DNA of 64,000 nucleotides from Massilia atriviolacea (GTDB lineage: Bacteria > Pseudomonadota > Gammaproteobacteria > Burkholderiales > Burkholderiaceae_D). Each line of letters begins with the position of its first letter. Within the stretch, counting starts at the first letter, position 1. Positions 62,644 to 64,000 of the stretch are shown here, piece by piece. The stretch is taken from contig NZ_RXLQ01000003.1 in NCBI RefSeq assembly GCF_003953935.1, positions 372,001 to 436,000 on the forward strand, in the 5' to 3' direction. The translations under genes were made by a program, and so were the position numbers. The notes beneath the pieces were generated by a model. That model worked only from the letters and a program-made list of their open reading frames with translations. It did not search any database and was not told the origin of the DNA.

Positions 62644-62717
62644 GGCGTGCGCGCGACAGCCATTTCTTTTTATCTTGACATCAAAATTCAATCGGCATAT
62701 ATTTCACATTCCTGATT

Positions 62718-62731
62718 TGGAAGCGTTTCCA
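62718..62731. promoter_or_regulatory. LacI-type operator-like palindrome 1
   Basis: TGGAAGCGTTTCCA, with central CG, fits LacI/GalR-type sites that control sugar genes. It is placed inside a 9-bp inverted repeat about 330 bp ahead of the GH16 gene. Confidence 0.55.
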
Positions 62732-62979
62732 TAACGGGAAGAATGTGAAGTTTCTTCGCTCCAATAATCGATAAAGCGCCCATGCCATGGGCTTGCACTG
62801 CGGCAGGCAAGGAGACCGTTGCCGCACCTGAATCGCCCATGCAGCAGGCGCCCGCGCACCTGGCTTGTTCCGCTCAACCCCTGCCGTCCCGCGCACTACG
62901 CCCGAGGCCGCCCCCCAGTTCCACGCGTATCCTGCCCGGCTCCCTGCGAGCGCCGGGCACAGCGCGGCGAAGACGATAT

Positions 62980-62993
62980 TGGAATCGTTCCCA
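62980..62993. promoter_or_regulatory. LacI-type operator-like palindrome 2
   Basis: TGGAATCGTTCCCA, a close variant of the site at 62718, lies 57 bp before the GH16 start codon. Two such sites on one leader suggest DNA looping by one regulator, whose gene is not in this window. Confidence 0.5.
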
Positions 62994-63049
62994 CAACGGT
63001 TTCCGCTGCCTCGCCGCATTTTTATGAAGCGTAGTCATCAGGAGACATT

Positions 63050-64000
63050 GTGAAAAATCAAAATAACATGCAGGCCAGCCGGAAACCCCGTCAATTCGTG
63101 CTCTCCGCCATTGCCGGCGGCATCCTCGCCCTCTACGGCAGCGGCGCGGGCGCCAGCGTCACCAATCCCGTCATCGGACAGTTGCTGTGGTCGGAAGAAT
63201 TCAACGGCCCGGCCCTCAACACCTCGGTCTGGACGGCGGACGACGGCAACGGATGCCAGATCAACCTGTGCGGCTACGGCAACCAGGAATTGCAGTATTA
63301 CAGCCCCAACAACCTGTCCATCGTCAACGTGCCGTTCGAATCGAACTCGCGCGCGCTGGCGATCAAGGCCCAGCGCCAGACGGTGGGCAGCAACTCCTTC
63401 ACCTCCGGCAAGATCACCTCGGCCGGCAAGGTCCAGGTGCAGTACGGCATGATCGAAGTACGCGTCAGCACGCCGGCGCTCGGCACCGGCTTGTGGCCGG
63501 CCGCGTGGATGCTGGGCGTGAGCCCGCAAACCTGGCCGCGCAACGGCGAGATCGATATTATCGAGATGGGCCACCGCGCCAGTTCGCGCGCGGCCGCCGG
63601 CAATGCGCCGATCGACAGTTTCGTCGGCGCCAATGTGATCACCTGGCAGCAGGCCGCCTGCGTGCCGGGCAACGAAAGCTGCGCCGCGTCGACCGCCTGG
63701 CAAACCAAGAACTGGTATATCGCGCCGACCTCGATGGCGAACCGCTTCGTCACCTATCGCCTGTACTGGACCGAGTCGCAGATGCGCTTTACGGCCATCG
63801 ACAACGGCGTCGAACGCAATCTGTACGATAACCCGCTGCCGGTCAATTCGACCGCGCTGCAGGCGCCGTTCTACCTGCTGCTCAATCTCGCCGTGGGCGG
63901 TAATTTTACCGATGCCGCCTCGCCGGGGCAGGTGACCGCGCCGCTGCCGGGCACCATGTATGTCGACTATGTGCGCGTGTATCAGCTCGACGGCAAGGGA
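63050..64000 (+). CDS. Glycoside hydrolase family 16 (beta-glucanase), 3' end outside window
   Basis: At least 317 codons, open at the right edge. After a signal-type segment (LSAIAGGILALYGSGAGAS) the GH16 fold begins at LLWSEEFNGPALNTSVW. The catalytic motif EIDIIEMGH carries the nucleophile and acid/base Glu. Later WPAAWMLG and FYLLLNLAVGGNF are family marks. It should cleave beta-1,3 or mixed-linkage glucans outside the cell. The GTG at 63050 follows GGAG; ATG 63068 is also possible. LacI-like sites upstream suggest sugar-responsive control. Confidence 0.92.
   Translation, partial: MKNQNNMQASRKPRQFVLSAIAGGILALYGSGAGASVTNPVIGQLLWSEEFNGPALNTSVWTADDGNGCQINLCGYGNQELQYYSPNNLSIVNVPFESNSRALAIKAQRQTVGSNSFTSGKITSAGKVQVQYGMIEVRVSTPALGTGLWPAAWMLGVSPQTWPRNGEIDIIEMGHRASSRAAAGNAPIDSFVGANVITWQQAACVPGNESCAASTAWQTKNWYIAPTSMANRFVTYRLYWTESQMRFTAIDNGVERNLYDNPLPVNSTALQAPFYLLLNLAVGGNFTDAASPGQVTAPLPGTMYVDYVRVYQLDGKG

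Larger units (their letters stand above)
62644..63049. promoter_or_regulatory. GH16 upstream region with LacI-like operators
   Basis: A 406-bp gap. It holds two 14-bp palindrome-like sites (62718-62731 and 62980-62993) and a 9-bp inverted repeat TTCACATTC/GAATGTGAA (62703-62711, 62741-62749) around the first site. No convincing gene was seen. Confidence 0.6.

Noticed and set aside
62703-62749. TCACA...TGTGA sequence considered as a CRP site
   Set aside because: The half-sites face the wrong way (TCACA first) and are 29 bp apart, so it is an inverted repeat but not a CRP box.
62782-63027. A possible 81-codon gene upstream of GH16
   Set aside because: Pro/Arg-rich translation without motif and overlapping an operator-like site; no ribosome site.

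Overview
The window is high-GC bacterial DNA with dense, mostly non-overlapping genes. A PEP-CTERM sorting-signal protein, a TonB receptor, many hybrid histidine kinases, phasin-free betaproteobacterial style operons and porins with Gram-negative signal peptides all point to a Gram-negative betaproteobacterium. My best guess is an Oxalobacteraceae member of the Massilia/Duganella/Telluria type. The genus is inferred from gene content, not from an rRNA gene, because none is present.

Layout. 1-3.8 kb: two overlapping DUF4402 surface proteins, a LytS/LytR-type two-component pair and a small basic secreted protein. 3.8-16.4 kb: a type II NADH dehydrogenase followed by a signalling-rich block (NarX/DegS-type kinase, response-regulator hybrid kinase, diguanylate cyclase, 996-aa PAS/GAF hybrid kinase, PAS-REC protein) and a MetE-like enzyme. 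This block is interrupted at 8.3-10.2 kb by 55-bp tandem repeats and an IS4-family element that landed inside one arm of a REP inverted pair. 16.4-21.6 kb: a candidate small RNA, a 75-aa protein, and a TonB receptor / YfiR / CHASE8-like hybrid kinase operon. 21.6-26.2 kb: PEP-CTERM protein, tRNA-Arg(ACG), two ArsR-regulated units (AHSA1 protein; old yellow enzyme with DUF1304) and YceI. 26.3-35.7 kb: a TPR protein, a frameshifted gene, a guanidine-II riboswitch with its Gdx/SugE exporter, 4-hydroxyproline epimerase, an AstE-like deacylase, an acyltransferase, and a pirin/azoreductase/LysR/nitroreductase group for quinone or electrophile stress. 35.7-43.8 kb: a zeta-like toxin pair, membrane-bound C13 peptidase, phosphatidylserine decarboxylase, periplasmic solute-binding protein, MFS exporter, HD hydrolase, RNase H-like protein and a YXWGXW/calcium-repeat protein.

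44.0-55.9 kb is the most unusual part. Seven same-strand genes, several overlapping by 4 bp, encode a transpeptidase (PBP) with a very long N-terminal region, three proteins I cannot assign or only partly assign, a protein with two tandem ChlI/Lon S5-like folds and no ATPase, a zinc-ribbon/SPFH-like/coiled-coil protein, and a SHOCT-Ser/Thr kinase-coiled-coil-FGE fusion. I propose it as a candidate undescribed envelope-associated system; its function is unknown.

55.9-64 kb: OsmC and a second pirin, a 34-aa membrane miniprotein, a tandem duplication of a porin plus small phosphate-binding-like protein (with a duplicated 95-bp leader block), a DUF2804 protein, and the start of a GH16 glucanase preceded by two LacI-type operator-like palindromes.
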